The position numbers and the translations under genes are program-made. A stretch of DNA of 64,000 nucleotides from Madurella fahalii. Lineage: Eukaryota > Ascomycota > Sordariomycetes > Sordariales. This document shows, piece after piece, positions 19,923 to 32,585 of this stretch; position 1 is the first letter of the stretch; the number at the start of each line of letters is the position of its first letter. The notes under the pieces were generated by a model that made no database searches, was not told where the DNA came from, and was given only the letters and a program-made list of their open reading frames with translations. The stretch is from NCBI GenBank assembly GCA_029876055.1, contig CM056874.1, positions 1,736,001-1,800,000 on the forward strand. Reading direction: 5' to 3'.

Positions 19923-22385
19923 GAAGATTCTGTCATCTTACTGAACAGCTATAAAGCCAAGCAGAGGTTAAACTAGGGCGTATGCAGTACTTAGCAGACT
20001 AAAACGAACCTAAACATCCTGGGAGTGTATCCGCAACTTAGCTAGTGACATGGTAAGCTCTAGAATTTGGGAAGCATGTGATTACACCTTAGCCAGTGTG
20101 AATCATACCTCAAAGGCGCTATTGGAAGAGCATAATTCAATCATAGTTCACGAGGGTAGAATGTAGGATCTGAAATGTTTATTATAGTCAGACTTCCTTT
20201 TACTAGCCCCTTACTTTCCTCTCATAGATCGGAAGAAGTCCCTACTAATATTGGTGAAGTCTGAATTAGTGTAGTTACCGAACAAGCCACGATGCCAATT
20301 GTCGATATAGATATGTATCCACTCAAACGAACTATCTGAGAGTGGCAGAATAGTAGATTTGGCGAAATATAGTGATACTCGAGAGCTAGACATCTTATCC
20401 TACGCTATTTCGTTCTATTCTACCCTACTTGCTACGGACGCTAGACCCTTAATTCACCTTCGTCTATAGAGTCTAGTCTAGCTATATGTAGAAAAGCTTA
20501 ACTATGTTCTTTCTTAGCCATTCTAGATTTATCTTACATTGCTAGGTGCTAGTGGAGAGCCTATTTATCCGGAGCCTAGTATTACGTACTACTATTGGAC
20601 TGCAACTCGACGAGTTTATTTGCTGTAGATATACTTACTTCTCTAGATTAGTGAGATTATTACTTGTAGAGCTCTTTATATACTGCTTCTTTGTATCTAA
20701 ACCCTAGGTAGCTAAACTCTTTCTATATAGCGAGTTAGCTCTAAGTTCTTATAGTTTATAGAGTTGTTCTACCTTAACTACCTATTTAACTTAGCTAGTC
20801 TTTGTCTTGCATTAGATAATATATGAGCAGAGTTGAGTGTACGAACCTAGGCGTGCTCCTCTGGACCCAAAACGATATGTTGTTTCACAGAGTTCTGAAC
20901 ATATATGTGTAAGAACGTTTGGACTAGGGCTTGTACCCTAGAATGCTGTTAGATGTAATAGTCATGTGCACAAAAGTCTAAGAAGTCTGATGGTCTTCTA
21001 ATCGGAGAGAGTAACTCAGTTGATTGATGGTCGTCTATGTATATATCTAGGAATTTCCTGCTGTAGAGCACTCTAGATACCTAATTTGACTTAATTATAT
21101 AGGTCTACCGTGTTTATCACGGTTCCTTGTTCTTCTGCTCCTGGGCACCCTCCAATCCAAGCTCTCTTGCATGTGTCCCTTGATGGACCTACTAGTTACC
21201 TATCTAATATACCCCCTTAGCTGAGTACGTTAGGCGAAGTTGCCTCACTTATGTTCTTGTTTTTATCCTGTTAGTGATCCTTTGTTTTATACTCTACAAC
21301 TAACCTTGATATTTCTCGTAGATTTATCTACTCTACAAATCTCTTAAATACCTCTCTGTTAAGTGCCTTCGTCAGCCTATCGGCGATTATCTCAGTACTT
21401 TTTATGTACTTGACGTTAATTAACCTGCGTTGAACTTCCTGTTATGCTAGTGGTTGTAGATATCTACGTGTTATAGGCTCGTCTTGAGAGTCGCGATCTT
21501 GACAGTGACCAGCCGGATTGTTTGCTTGTTGTCGCACTCAATTATAATCTAATGATCGTTGTCGAGTCTCACGCCTAGTTCCTTGATTAGGTAGCTTATG
21601 TATAACGATTCCTTTACTACTTATAAGAGCGTTAGGAGCTCTGCTTTAGTGGTTGACGTTGTGACTATATCTTGCTTATTTGCTCTCTAGCTAATTATAT
21701 CCCAAAGAGCTTTATAGTGTATGCTTGGGAGCTTTTCCGATCTTGTGAGTTATCCGCGAAGGATAAGTCGCTTGCAACGTGAAGGTCATTTTCTTGACTG
21801 TACTAGAGCGCTAGGTAAGTGGTCCTTTTTAGATATAGGAGCACTCGATCGGTAGCTACCTAGTGCTATAGTCCTTGGTTTATAGTAAATCTCGCTAGCT
21901 GTGAGATTACAAACGCAACGTTAGGTCTAGTAATTATGGCTATATATATTAAAGAGCTTACCTTATATAGGTATGCTATAAGCTCACTCTTTGTGGTAGT
22001 ATTTTCATACAATAAGAGCTCTTCTTTGCTTATTGAGGTCGTTGCTACTATCTAATTAGGGGACATCTATACCAGACCTACGATTTTATTGATGTATAAG
22101 GGCTAGGAGAGCTAGATAAGCGTTCTCGCTCTATGTAAGATGATTTCGATCTCTAGAAACTATTGCAGATTCTCTTTTCTACTCAATTAAAAGCTTTTCT
22201 ATAGTTTAATAATCACTTCCTTTGCTTGTATTTGCTACTCTTCTTGAAAACTGAGGATAATGTTATCTATATAAAAGAATATGATTACACTGTTTTTAGT
22301 AAATATATATAGCTCGTAGAGAACTAGCTTGAACTTGATCTCTTAGAGGGTCCTAGTAAACGTACGCTATTATAGGAGTGGTAAT
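19923..22385 (-). mobile_element. RIP-degraded Copia relic, 3' part (RNase H and RT)
   Basis: Very TA-rich, stop-ridden sequence. From about 21190 on it aligns with the Copia element at 41061-42300: the 3' end, RNase H (near 21480-21800 versus 41330-41520) and RT (near 22130-22290 versus 41860-42000) are recognisable on the minus strand. The part 19930-21180 has no relative in the window and no recognised content apart from TA-rich degenerate sequence. CTA/TAG trinucleotides are strongly enriched, the signature of CpA to TpA mutation. Confidence 0.65.
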
Positions 22386-22646
22386 TGTCAGATGCACAGC
22401 ACCTCTGAACGTTCGGAGTTAAATTTGGGATGGAAATTCAGATGTAAATTGAGGATGTCTTGTTTTCTTCCTTGTCTAACGGAGGTGAGCTTCCTTCTTA
22501 TTCCCAATTTCCTGGACCACGGAGACCCAGGTTAACGGGTCTCCGAGAGATCGGATCACACTTATCCGAGACGTACTAATCCGGATCACACTGATCCGAG
22601 TTCGTGTTTTGCAGATCCAGGATCCAGCTTCTTGACCCTTTTGACA
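22386..22646 (-). repeat. Solo LTR, Copia-related, TSD GTAAT
   Basis: A 261-bp LTR starts TGTCAGATGCACAGCACCTC and ends CCCTTTTGACA. The pentamer GTAAT occurs directly before (22381-22385) and after (22647-22651). Ends resemble the 19221 and 40803 LTRs, the centre differs, so it is a sister subfamily. It splits the RIP-degraded Copia relic and is itself much less mutated, so it came later. Confidence 0.85.
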
Positions 22647-23188
22647 GTAATCTCCTTAGTCTATAGCGTGCCTTGTTTAGTTTCAAGAGTACTCTTTTTC
22701 TGATACCTTGGGGATATATATATATATACCTCTTTATCGAGCGTTACGTATATAAACGTATTGATTACGTTATACTATGGAAGCTCTAGATCAAAATGTA
22801 TAGCGATTGCTATAAGTATTTGGAATGATCTCCTAGTATGGGTTGTAGCGTAGTTACTTTTATTAATGTTCTTGAGTTACTAATTACCTTGGACGATAAG
22901 TCTTACCTTTGCCTTAGTATTATACGTAGGTTAGAAATAACCGTTACTTCCTACTAACCGTACAGGAGTGCCCTAACAAGGTGGAACAGCTAGTTGCTAA
23001 ACAAATCTCGTCGGGAAACGACTGAGACTGATATCCGGCGAATGCTCTAAGACAATTGGGACTACTATATCCGGCGTTGGACTTTGGAGCCCGAGTAGGA
23101 GGGGGCTGAGTAGTTGAAGGGAATATATGATAGTAATAACCCTTTCTAGCGAAGTAGAAGCTGGAGGAAGATACTCTCAGGAGCTATG
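22647..23188 (-). mobile_element. RIP-degraded Copia relic, continuation (RT region)
   Basis: Aligns in parts (22740-22850) with the Copia segment around 42190-42300 of the better preserved element. No open frame survives. Confidence 0.5.
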
Positions 23189-23546
23189 TGTGAGGACAGG
23201 CTGAGCGGGGCCGGCGTGAGGCGCGGTCCGGAAACCTCGGAGCTGCAACGTAAGCGAGCCTCAGAAGCAACAACGGCACAAAACTGTAATGGCATAAATA
23301 GCACGTCAGATGAGCGTCGAAGGAGTGCGCTAGCAAGGAGGACAACAAAGCAGCAGAGCAGGGAAGTAAGCCCTAGCGATACTGCTACGGGCATAAGAAG
23401 GAGGATGGGAGACAGAGTTTAGGAGGAGGCAGAGTTCAATGAGACCACTATCCCACCCCTAATGAGCACTCTGCTCCTGCGTTGCGTGTGCACTGCTCGT
23501 ACCCAGTCACTCTGGTTTTACTACCCTTGGATCCTTGATCCTCACA
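23189..23546 (+). repeat. Solo LTR of Gypsy-A (inverted relative to the full element), TSD CTATG
   Basis: A 358-bp LTR beginning TGTGAGGACAGGCTGAGCGG and ending GGATCCTTGATCCTCACA is the reverse complement of the Gypsy-A LTRs at 42665 and 50336, with some point differences. Flanks CTATG (23184-23188 and 23547-23551) are identical. The ORFs on both strands inside it are LTR shadows. Confidence 0.9.
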
Positions 23547-23689
23547 CTATGACTTACCTCTTGATGTACTATTATTACCAACAAGGAGCCGATACTATTA
23601 ACGTGCATGATAAGCGAGCAATCCAGACAAGCGAGCGATTCATTTTCCACTACCCCACCACATCTATCTTCAATTACACAACCACAACA

Positions 23690-24064
23690 CTAGGAAATAA
23701 CAATAACTAAATCAGAAACAGATAAATCAGATAATTCTACAGCCTCTTTACATGTACGTACATTATACCCAGGCTTTCCGCACACGCCACAGCACCGAAT
23801 CTTCGTACGAGACCCCCATGCACTACCACCATTTTGTCGCATTTCCTGGACCAACTGCTCACCTACAGCCTTCTGATCTAGTAGATCCTGTGCCTCCTGT
23901 ACAGTAAGTGACCCTCTAAGCCTTACACGTGTTTTTTTAGCTCTCCGTCGCTTACTAAACCTCTTATTGGCCTTTCGAAGTGCTGAGACCTCTGTACGCA
24001 GAAGAGCAACCTCATACATTACAGCTATTATACCTTTAGCTAATCGGTCCACAGCAGCCAGCAT
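23690..24064 (-). pseudogene. Fot1/pogo transposase C-terminal remnant
   Basis: A 124-codon open stretch ends the transposase: a basic KRRRAKKTRVRLRGSLTVQE segment, ALLDQK-type helix and a C-terminal zinc-knuckle-like CCGVCGKPGYNVRTC. This tail is typical of fungal pogo-like transposases. The catalytic DDE part upstream is broken, so the protein is dead. Confidence 0.75.
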
Positions 24065-24160
24065 AGGTATTGGGGAGCTACTATGATAGTTGGATATTCG
24101 ATTTTTGATAAGCTCTGACTATGAAGTGGCTTCTCGAAGGTTGTGTAGTGTTTGAGAGAG

Positions 24161-24385
24161 CTAAGGTAGTGTTGTACCTGGGCTTGAGGCTGGGGATGTT
24201 GGAGTCCGAATGCGTATATCCAGCTTAAATATCACCTTTTCTAGATCGTATGGTATAAGCCCGGCTCCGGCAAATCCCCCTTGGATATTACTTTCTGTAA
24301 TTGAAGTAAAAAACGCTAACTTGTTGATATGTGTGATGTTCATCCGCATCAACTGCTTAATTTGGCAGCTGTACGCCTTCTTCAA
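24161..24385 (-). pseudogene. Fot1/pogo transposase DDE-domain 3' remnant
   Basis: The frame reads LKKAYSCQIKQLMRMNITHI and IQGGFAGAGLIPYDLEKVI, the conserved end of the DDE_1 domain (usually GFRGAGLVPFDPE). It belongs to the same element as the 23690-24064 remnant, separated by stops. Confidence 0.7.
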
Positions 24386-25698
24386 TAGCCTAAAACAGTT
24401 AATATTAATAGCTGGAGTATATATAAAGAGTACGGAGATATATAAAGCGTAATAATATTGTGCTCCTGGCAGTAGGTCTCGAACTCTTCGGAGTAGTAGC
24501 TATTGTGGCCGTCAAGGATTAGCAGCCGATATTTGCCCTTCGTACGAGATGCTGTATACAAATTAAAGTACCGAATCTAATCTATGCCTTTCTTATTGGT
24601 AGTCCAATTATTGTCAGTTATTGCAATGCACCAGGTAGCTAGAAGGTTGCACTCTTGATACCAATTAGCAAGGTGATATTGCCTAGCCAAGATGATGAAT
24701 GGTAGGATGGCCTAGCCCAAGGCATTCACTCCTTGGATAACTGTAGCCCACTCTCGATTGCCAGGCTGGGCTTATTTAGCCCTACTGCGGCCACCTGAGG
24801 TAGTAACTACTATAGAGGCGATGATAATGCCCATTATAAACCCAGTCTCATCGAAGTTATACGAATCGTCGTTGAGAATGCTGTATTTAACCTTAATGTT
24901 ATATACAAGTATAAACCACTCGCGAATAACTTTTAGATCTTCACATTTAGCTCTCTAGTAGTCGTATTTACATGTAAAACGTATTCGAAGTTCTGGTTAA
25001 CACTTAACGAAGTTATAAGTCTATCGTACGCTAACAGGTAGTGCGTCACATTCGCGTAGTAATCGGTTGGCTATATCTTCCACATACGCGAGCCGAGGAT
25101 GAAATACGCGTGTATATAGCTTAATTATATATTGAACAATCGTTTTCTCCTCTAAGTCCATAAGCTTATATGAATTAGCTGGTATATCGCATCTTGCAGG
25201 CTGACCAGCGCGTCGGTAACAGAGGGTATCCTTATTAACGGTATAGATTTTCGCTATAGCTCAGCCGCTGAGATTTTGGTCTCGTTGACTAGCATTAAGC
25301 ACTAGTTGCATTTTGGCTTCGTACGAAAGATTTTCCATTATTAGTCGTAGAGCAATGTGATATTTTGTGTGGAAGAGGTGTGTTGCATTGGAAAGTAGAT
25401 CGCTCGCTTGTCTAGATCGCTCGCTTGTCTAGATCGCTCGCTTATCATGTACGTTATAGAGCATTATAATATAACTATACACAACATTGTTAGAACAATA
25501 AAAGGATCTTAGTTGTAAGAAGATACCTACATCGACATCGAATATTAAGACTGAGATTCGTCAGAGGTAAGATATGAGATCCGATGAATATGGGAAGTGG
25601 TTACGAGCTACCAGAGCTGAAGATAAACATAGTCTATACGTTGTCTAGCCTAGGACGCCTGTACGAGATATAGTAAGTTATTGGGCTAAGTTGCTAGA

Positions 25699-25948
25699 TG
25701 TAATGAGAGCTACGGGGCAAGACCGGGAGAACCGGCCGAATGACGGTGGATGATGTCACTGTACTAGGGTAGATAAGAACCCCGTGGGAAACCCTCTCAC
25801 GCGGGGGACTTCTGATCCGTAAGGATCAGTCTCTGTGTAATTGATAGGAGGTTGTTCATTAAGATATCGCCCGCTGGTCCAGGTCTTTTCGGTATTAAGA
25901 CATCGTGATCTATCTCCCTCAACGTGTTCCCAGAACAACCCCTTTACA
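25699..25948 (+). repeat. Solo LTR of Gypsy-B, TSD CTAGA
   Basis: 250-bp LTR from TGTAATGAGAGC to CCCCTTTACA, matching the Gypsy-B LTRs at 26975, 34108, 51169 and 58305 (shared core atcgcccgctggtccaggtc). Identical flanks CTAGA at 25694-25698 and 25949-25953. Confidence 0.88.
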
Positions 25949-26974
25949 CTAGAACTGAGAAGATGTTACTAACACTACTATTAAAGGTTGTCTGTATCCG
26001 ATAAGTAAGAGTCTGACGAGTTCAGAGTCTTATAGATTTCTGAGTACGAAAGAGAATACTTTGGTTTCTCTTCTTATCATCTTATATATATATATATATA
26101 TAAATACCCTTTAGTTATATCGTTTTCTTACTAAAGTTTTTAACGATAACTTAAGGTCTTGTATATACTTCTATCTTTCCTTCTAAGTTCTAGAAGAGTT
26201 GTATTTTATAAAGAATATTATTTATTGTTATTTGCATATAAGTGCTACATTATCTTTATTGTTCTACCTATTTTGAACTATACCTTCTATCTCTCTGAAC
26301 TGAACCTCTTTATCTCCCTAACTTGGTCTGAACTAGGTGAGTCCCGTAAGTAGCAACTCGTCTCTGTATCATGAATGTCTATAGAGCCAGTAGAGAGTCT
26401 TATGAAGTACCAGCTTAGTTAGTGGCGATAGTCGTAAGTAAAGCTCTGAAGTTAAGGTCAGTTAAAGCTTCGAAGTTAGATCTGTCATTGTTAGTAGGAT
26501 TGTAAGATCTCTATATCACATTTAGAGTTAGAGAACTTGCTATATTTATCAAATTTATAGATATATACCTATCGGTAGTCTAGGATCTCTTTACCTTTAT
26601 TACTAAGATCGCTTATATGTATCTTGGTCTAGGAATGTATCTCACAATAGCTCTTTAGGTAATTAGACTTAGCCTATTTAAAGAGTTTTCTTAGCAGGTA
26701 GTTCTCTAGGTTTAAATGCTTATTTAGAGGTTTTAGAAGCTCTTTTCTATATAGCAGCTCACACTATTGTAGTTTTCTTTCGACTTGTACCTATATAAGT
26801 AACTTATTCTTAATCTTTACTATACTTACCTTTGTTCTTGTATAGAAGGCACCTTTCCAACAATCTATATAATGGAGTTTCTTTACTCTAGAGGGTATTT
26901 CTCTACTTACTACAATTCTCTCGAATAGTCTAGTAAATCCAAATATTGTAGCGACTATTATAGTAGCTGGTAGA
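25949..26974 (-). mobile_element. RIP-degraded retroelement sequence (Copia relic), no ORF
   Basis: TA-rich spacer between the solo LTR and Gypsy-B copy 1 with a (TA)n tract at about 26084-26102. It presumably continues the Copia relic of this block, because the sequence resumes as a Copia integrase relic to the right of Gypsy-B copy 1. No motif is readable here. Confidence 0.4.
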
Positions 26975-27225
26975 TGTAACGAGAGTCTCCAGACGAAGGT
27001 CAGGAGGACCCGCCAAATGATGCTGGATGATGTCACGATACAGAATAGATAAGAACCCCGTAAGGGAACTCTCTTACGCAGGGCACTTCTGATCCGCAAG
27101 GATCAGTCTCTGTGTAATTGATAGGAGGCTGTTCACCAAGATATCGCCCGCTGGTCCAGGTCTTTTCGGTATCAAGACATCGTAGTCTATCTCCCTCAAC
27201 GTGTTCCCAGAACAACCCCTTTACA
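26975..27225 (+). repeat. 5' LTR of Gypsy-B copy 1
   Basis: Starts TGTAACGAGAGTCTCC and ends CCCCTTTACA; preceded by the target duplication GTAGA. Small ORFs inside are LTR sequence, not genes. Confidence 0.9.
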
Positions 27226-27257
27226 ATTCTGATCCTTCTATTCTACCGTTAGCCGAG

Positions 27258-27569
27258 ATGGCACCTACGATAAGTACCTCCCGTAAGCTGGAAGCAGAGT
27301 CGAGTCCAGGGGAAAACACCCTCCAATCACCTACAAATCCTGTACGCCTTCATCGGTCGGAATTACCAGGATTTCGACCTCGCATATCTTCGTATACCCT
27401 TTCGGACTCCCGGGTTCCGCATCAAGCTCCTTACCATAATAACCTATTGGAATCAACCCGTCTTCGGATACAGCAACTGGAAGCGCTGAAACAACTACGA
27501 GAACAAGAAGAGGGTTTGCTTCGGAAGCTAGACATCTTCCTAGGCGAATCCTTACCGAAACGTAGGTAA
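27258..27569 (+). pseudogene. Gypsy-B gag N-terminal fragment (copy 1)
   Basis: Opens at ATG 27258 with MAPTISTSRKLEAESSPGEN, Ser/Pro-rich, then a helical segment LRIQQLEALKQLREQEEGLL that probably oligomerises. It stops at 27567-27569 after SLPKRR and the rest of gag is closed by RIP stops. The corresponding ORF in copy 2 is at 58056-58271. Confidence 0.7.
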
Positions 27570-30500
27570 TATCGTTCTCCTTCAGCAGGTTCTAGTAACT
27601 ATAATAAGGACCGAAAGGTGATCAAGGTAAAGCATCTAATTCAGTTTCCTGACAATACTACCTATCGACGCCATTTGAAATGACTCTAAGATCTATAGCA
27701 AGTATTTATAGGAGACCTAAAACGGTTCAAAACGGATATAAACCGGATCTTTTTCGTCTTGGATCAAATAGAAGAATGTCCTTATAATCGATAGTACAGT
27801 TATTGTAATAATCTTCCGATAGATATACGATAAGAGGCTGAAAACAACTGGAAAACATTTGAAGATTAGACACTGAACTATATTCGAGATCTTATAGATT
27901 AAGAATCTACTATTACAAAGCAGCTTAATAATACTAAATAACGAGAAAACCAGTCTCCCTTAGACTTTTATTAGTACTTAGAATCCCTTAAAGCCCAATT
28001 CCCGAAGTTGGACGAAAAGGCTTGTATTCTTACCTTTTATACAAAGCTTTCGTCTATAATTAGCAACTATATCGACTTATATGTCTATAACAAACTAGAG
28101 ACTTAGGAAGAGATAGTTAAACTCGCTATTTAAATTTAATATGGTTTCTAGTACCGAAAACCTTAGGAAGCCCCTAAATATTTATCCTGAAATCCTTCTT
28201 ACTCTTCTCCTTCATTACATTCTTCCCTAACCTATAAATCGTTATTTTATCCTTAAAGAGCGTTATTATCCCATTATTACCAACGAAACGTATAGTCAAT
28301 AACACTATATATAAAACCTAACGACTACCCTATATCAACCCCATCTTATTTTAATTAGCTGAACCCTATAGATAGTCAGGGAAACCCTTTAACTTATTTT
28401 ATTTATAGCAGTAATACCTATTTCGCTAACGACTACCTATAAAAAGGAGTATCAGTGAACAAAGCTATTAGGTACCCTAGTCGCCGAGGTAGGGGATCGT
28501 ATTTAAATCGGCAGGGAAATAGTAGATACCGGCGGATATAAACCCCGATTATATCGGTAAAGACGATATACTAGGGGTTCCAGTCAAAGAACGAATATAT
28601 ATTTCCATAACCTTATTGAATTATACCCCTCAATCTATTACAGTCGATCTCGATACTAGAGTAGAGATTGATATTGTTAGTCTGGAGTTCGTAAAGCAGA
28701 GGAAACTCCGATAGATCGGGATACAATTACCCTGTATTCGGTTTATAGACTATTATATCGTTGAAGCATTTGGTGTTTATAAAGTTCCTTTAGAACTAAT
28801 AGACTGCTAAGGAATTACTAAAAGAATATATATTTCTTATACCGCTATTAATTACCCCCTTATTATAAACGATTCCCCTATTCTCCTTAGGATACTAAGT
28901 TTAATATCCTATAAGATCTTGTTATACCTAGAAGGGAATTTATAGTAGTTTATAACGGAATTGTAATATATTCGGATTGAAAACCCGAAGAAATTCTTAA
29001 AAATATGTCGAGGAGAAGCTTGTATTTACTCCTTGATATAGTACCTAGATATACCGGAGGCACTTTTTCCGGAGGAGGAAGAGGAGAATACCCCCCGAAA
29101 ACCTAAAGACATCCCTCCTGAAATCTCAGACTTTGCAGATATTATAAACTCTAGCAACGTAGATATTCTGCCTTCTTTTAAAAGCACTGATTATGCTATT
29201 GATCTACTCCCCAATACTCTTCCTCCTGTTGGACCTCTTTACCCTCTATTACGATATGAACTTTCGATTTTAGAGGAATATCTGTGCGAAAACCTAGTGA
29301 AAGGCCGTATTCGCCTATCCTAAAGTTCAGCTGTAAATCCTATCTTATTTATCTTAAAGAAAGATAGTACTCTATACTTATATATAGATTACCACGGACT
29401 TAACTGGATAATAGTTAAAAATCGGTACCCTTTACCGTTGATCTTAGAACTCTTGGACCGAGTATCCGGAGCAAAGTATTTTATGAAGTTGGACCTGAAA
29501 GAGATATACTACCGGATTCGTATCCGAGAAGGAGATGAATAGAAGACGGCTTTCTATACCTAATACAGTCTGTTTGAGTATCTTATTATGCCTTTTAGCC
29601 TAATAAATGCTCCTATAACCTTCTAAAGTTATATTCAGACTACTTTAGATAGACTACTAGACGATTGTTATATATGTTATTTGGATGACATTTTAATTTT
29701 CTCCCTAGACCGGGAAACCTATACGACTTACCTCCGACGAGTCCTAGAATGCCTAAGACAAGTGTAGTTATACTGCAAGCCTAGTAAGTATTTATTTTAT
29801 TAGGATAAGGTAGAATTTCTAGATTATATTTTGACTCCCGAAGGTATCGGTATAGATTCGGCACGAATTCAGACTATCTAAGATTAGCCTGAACTACAAT
29901 CCTATCGAGATATCTAAGTTTTCTTAGGATTTTACAATTTTTACTGTCAATTTATTCGAGGTTATTCAGAGATTATATTACCGTTAAGTAATTTACTAAA
30001 GAGGTTATAGAACAGACGAAAACCGGGAACCCTCCGGTTAGAGGCCGAAGAGTATATAGTATTTATACGGTTTAAAAGAGTATTTTAAGATACGCCAGTT
30101 TTATATTATTTCGACCCCGAACTCCCTATTATTATTGAGATAGACGTCTCTGACTTTGTAATAGGAGCTGTCCTGTTGTAGGTCCCGAAAGGAGGCCGAA
30201 AACGTCCCGTTGTATTCTAGTCGACGAAGTTTTCTAGACCGGCCTAGGACTATAGAACTCCTGACAAGGAGATAATAGCTATTGTAGAAACCTTTAAGTA
30301 TTGGCGATATTACGTTGAAGGGAGTCGCTATAAAGTTACTATATTTTCGGATTACAATAACCTATAAAGGTTTATGAAGCAAAACCGATTGAATAGCCGA
30401 TAGGCTAGATAGTGTATATATCTAGTAGAATTTAATTTCACTATTAAGTATTAGCCTAGGAAGCGAAATCCAGCCGATAGCCCTTCGAGAAGACCAGATT

Positions 30501-32585
30501 ACGAGGATAAAGAACGTCTTGACAGACTCGAGTAGATACCTACTTTTAAAAGTAAAATTACTCGGGTAAACCGGATTAGAAAGCTGATTATAGAAAGAAA
30601 TAAGATTACCTATTATATAGAAGAGAGTAAATTAGCTCATATAAGAAACCCTAATAAATCAGTTAGTACCCGGGTCGGAAAGACGACTATAGAAGGGGTT
30701 AAGAGAGCCTACTATATACTAGAGAATAGCGAAGATACTAGTATATAGGACCCTAGTAAACTAGCTAGTTGGAAACCTGAAACAATAGGTTGTCCTTTAG
30801 AAGTTACTGTAGGATCGCTAAGTATTTACCTGCCAGGACCTCAGGATTACCAAGAAGCCGATTGGCTTAGACAGGAATAGATTATTACTCGTCAATATAC
30901 AAGAGAGTATACTCGACTGGAAGCAGTTTATACTGCGGAACCGTCGAAATCTATAAGAGAATTGATCCTAGAGCTGTAAGCTACGGATCCAGTGACTCTG
31001 AAAATTAAGGAAAGGCTAGTAAGTCCAGCCCGAAACCAGAGAGTTTCGCTCGAATAGGCATTTAGATACAAGCAAGAATTACTATATTAAGAACGATTGT
31101 TCGTCCCGGCAGAGTAAGCTGTTAAATAGGAGTTACTCTAGCTTTTTCATAACGATCCGTTAATAGGTTATTTTAGTATCGAAAAGACTCTCGAACTATT
31201 ATAAAGAAAATACTTCTAGTATAATATAACTAAAGATATCAAAGACTACTGTAGAACCTGCTATACCTACTAAGTCAACAAGACAAGACGGTATAAGCTA
31301 TATAGATCGCTCGAATCGTTGCCGATTCCTATACGACCTTAGAGCGAAATCACTATAGACTTTATTATAGGTTTTCCTGTAGTAAAGAGTCCCGATAGCT
31401 CTAAGAAGGACGCAATTCTAGTGGTTATCAATCGGTATACGAAGATAAACCGATTCTTCCTAATATCCACTACTATCACCAGCTAAGAATTAACAGAGCT
31501 TATTTATAAAGAGATTGAACTCAAATATAGCCCTATTGATAGTTACGTCAGTAATCGAGGTTCTATTTTTATATTACAGTTTTAGAGCGATTTGTATTAC
31601 CTATAAAAGGTATATAAGCGGCTTTCAACCGCTTTTTACCTATAAACCGATAGGCAAACAGAGCGAGTATATCAAATACTTATTTAATACCTTTATTACT
31701 TTGTATACCAAAACCAAATTACCTAGGTAAATCTCTTCCTAGAAGCAGAATTTATTGTCAATAGTACTATCAATTCTACAATTAAGATAAGTCCCTTTAA
31801 AGTACTAATAGGTTATTAACCTCCGATTTCCTGCTATATCGAGGGCGATATACAAGAGAGGAGGATACCCAGTATAATTAAAAGAATTGAAAAACTTATT
31901 AAGCTGAGAAAATAGTTAGAATAAAATTAGGCTAAAGCTATAGCAGTCTAGAAACGATATTACAATAAGAAGTATATAAAAAAGGAGTTTAAGAATAGAA
32001 GTTTAGTATTGTTATCAACTCGGAATTTGAGATTCAAGTTACCGAGGAAATTAGTATTTAAGTTCATCGGTCCATTTCGTATTCTAAACCGAGTCGGATT
32101 ACTGGCTTATCGTCTAGTACTCCCAGATAAGTACAATCGTTTGTATAATGTATTTCCTATATCAATATTGGAACTGTGGTACAGCCGAAAAGGAGACGAT
32201 TCGTCCGTAATGCCGATGCTAGACCTTGAGGACGACGGAGAGTAGGAAGTTAAAGAGATTCGAGACGAGAGAAAATTCTAGGGTAAAACCTTCTTTTTAG
32301 TTAAATAGATAGGCTGGCCCTCGGAGTATAATCAGTAGGTATTAGAGGAAGATATAATAAATGTATCTAAGCTAATATTATAATTCCGAAAAGTATACGA
32401 AAACTAGCGAAAACATAGGTAATAAGATATTAATTAATATCTACCTATATAAAGCTATATCCCGGGGTATACCAGATGCCAACCCTAACCGAAATACCCT
32501 AGAAAAACCCCTGAAAACAATATAAACCTCAGAAAATTAAGGTTAGTACCAGCTCTAAGTCAGGAGCTACCTCTATCTAAACCTA

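Larger units (their letters stand above)
23601..25454 (-). mobile_element. Fot1/pogo-like Tc1-mariner DNA transposon, RIP-mutated
   Basis: Terminal inverted repeats start ACGTGCATGATAAGCGAGC at the left and, read inward from the right, ACGTACATGATAAGCGAGC; both are bounded by the dinucleotide TA (23599-23600 and 25455-25456), the usual target duplication. The TIRs contain the unit AAGCGAGCGATCTAGAC, present once more in the right TIR. Two transposase remnants lie on the minus strand (see 23690 and 24161). The middle is broken by many stops. Length 1854 bp is normal for Fot1-like elements. Confidence 0.85.

Noticed and set aside
25400..25440. Short direct repeats gatcgctcgcttgtcta, CRISPR-like in appearance
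   Set aside because: They are subrepeats of the Fot1-like terminal inverted repeat in a eukaryotic genome, without spacers.
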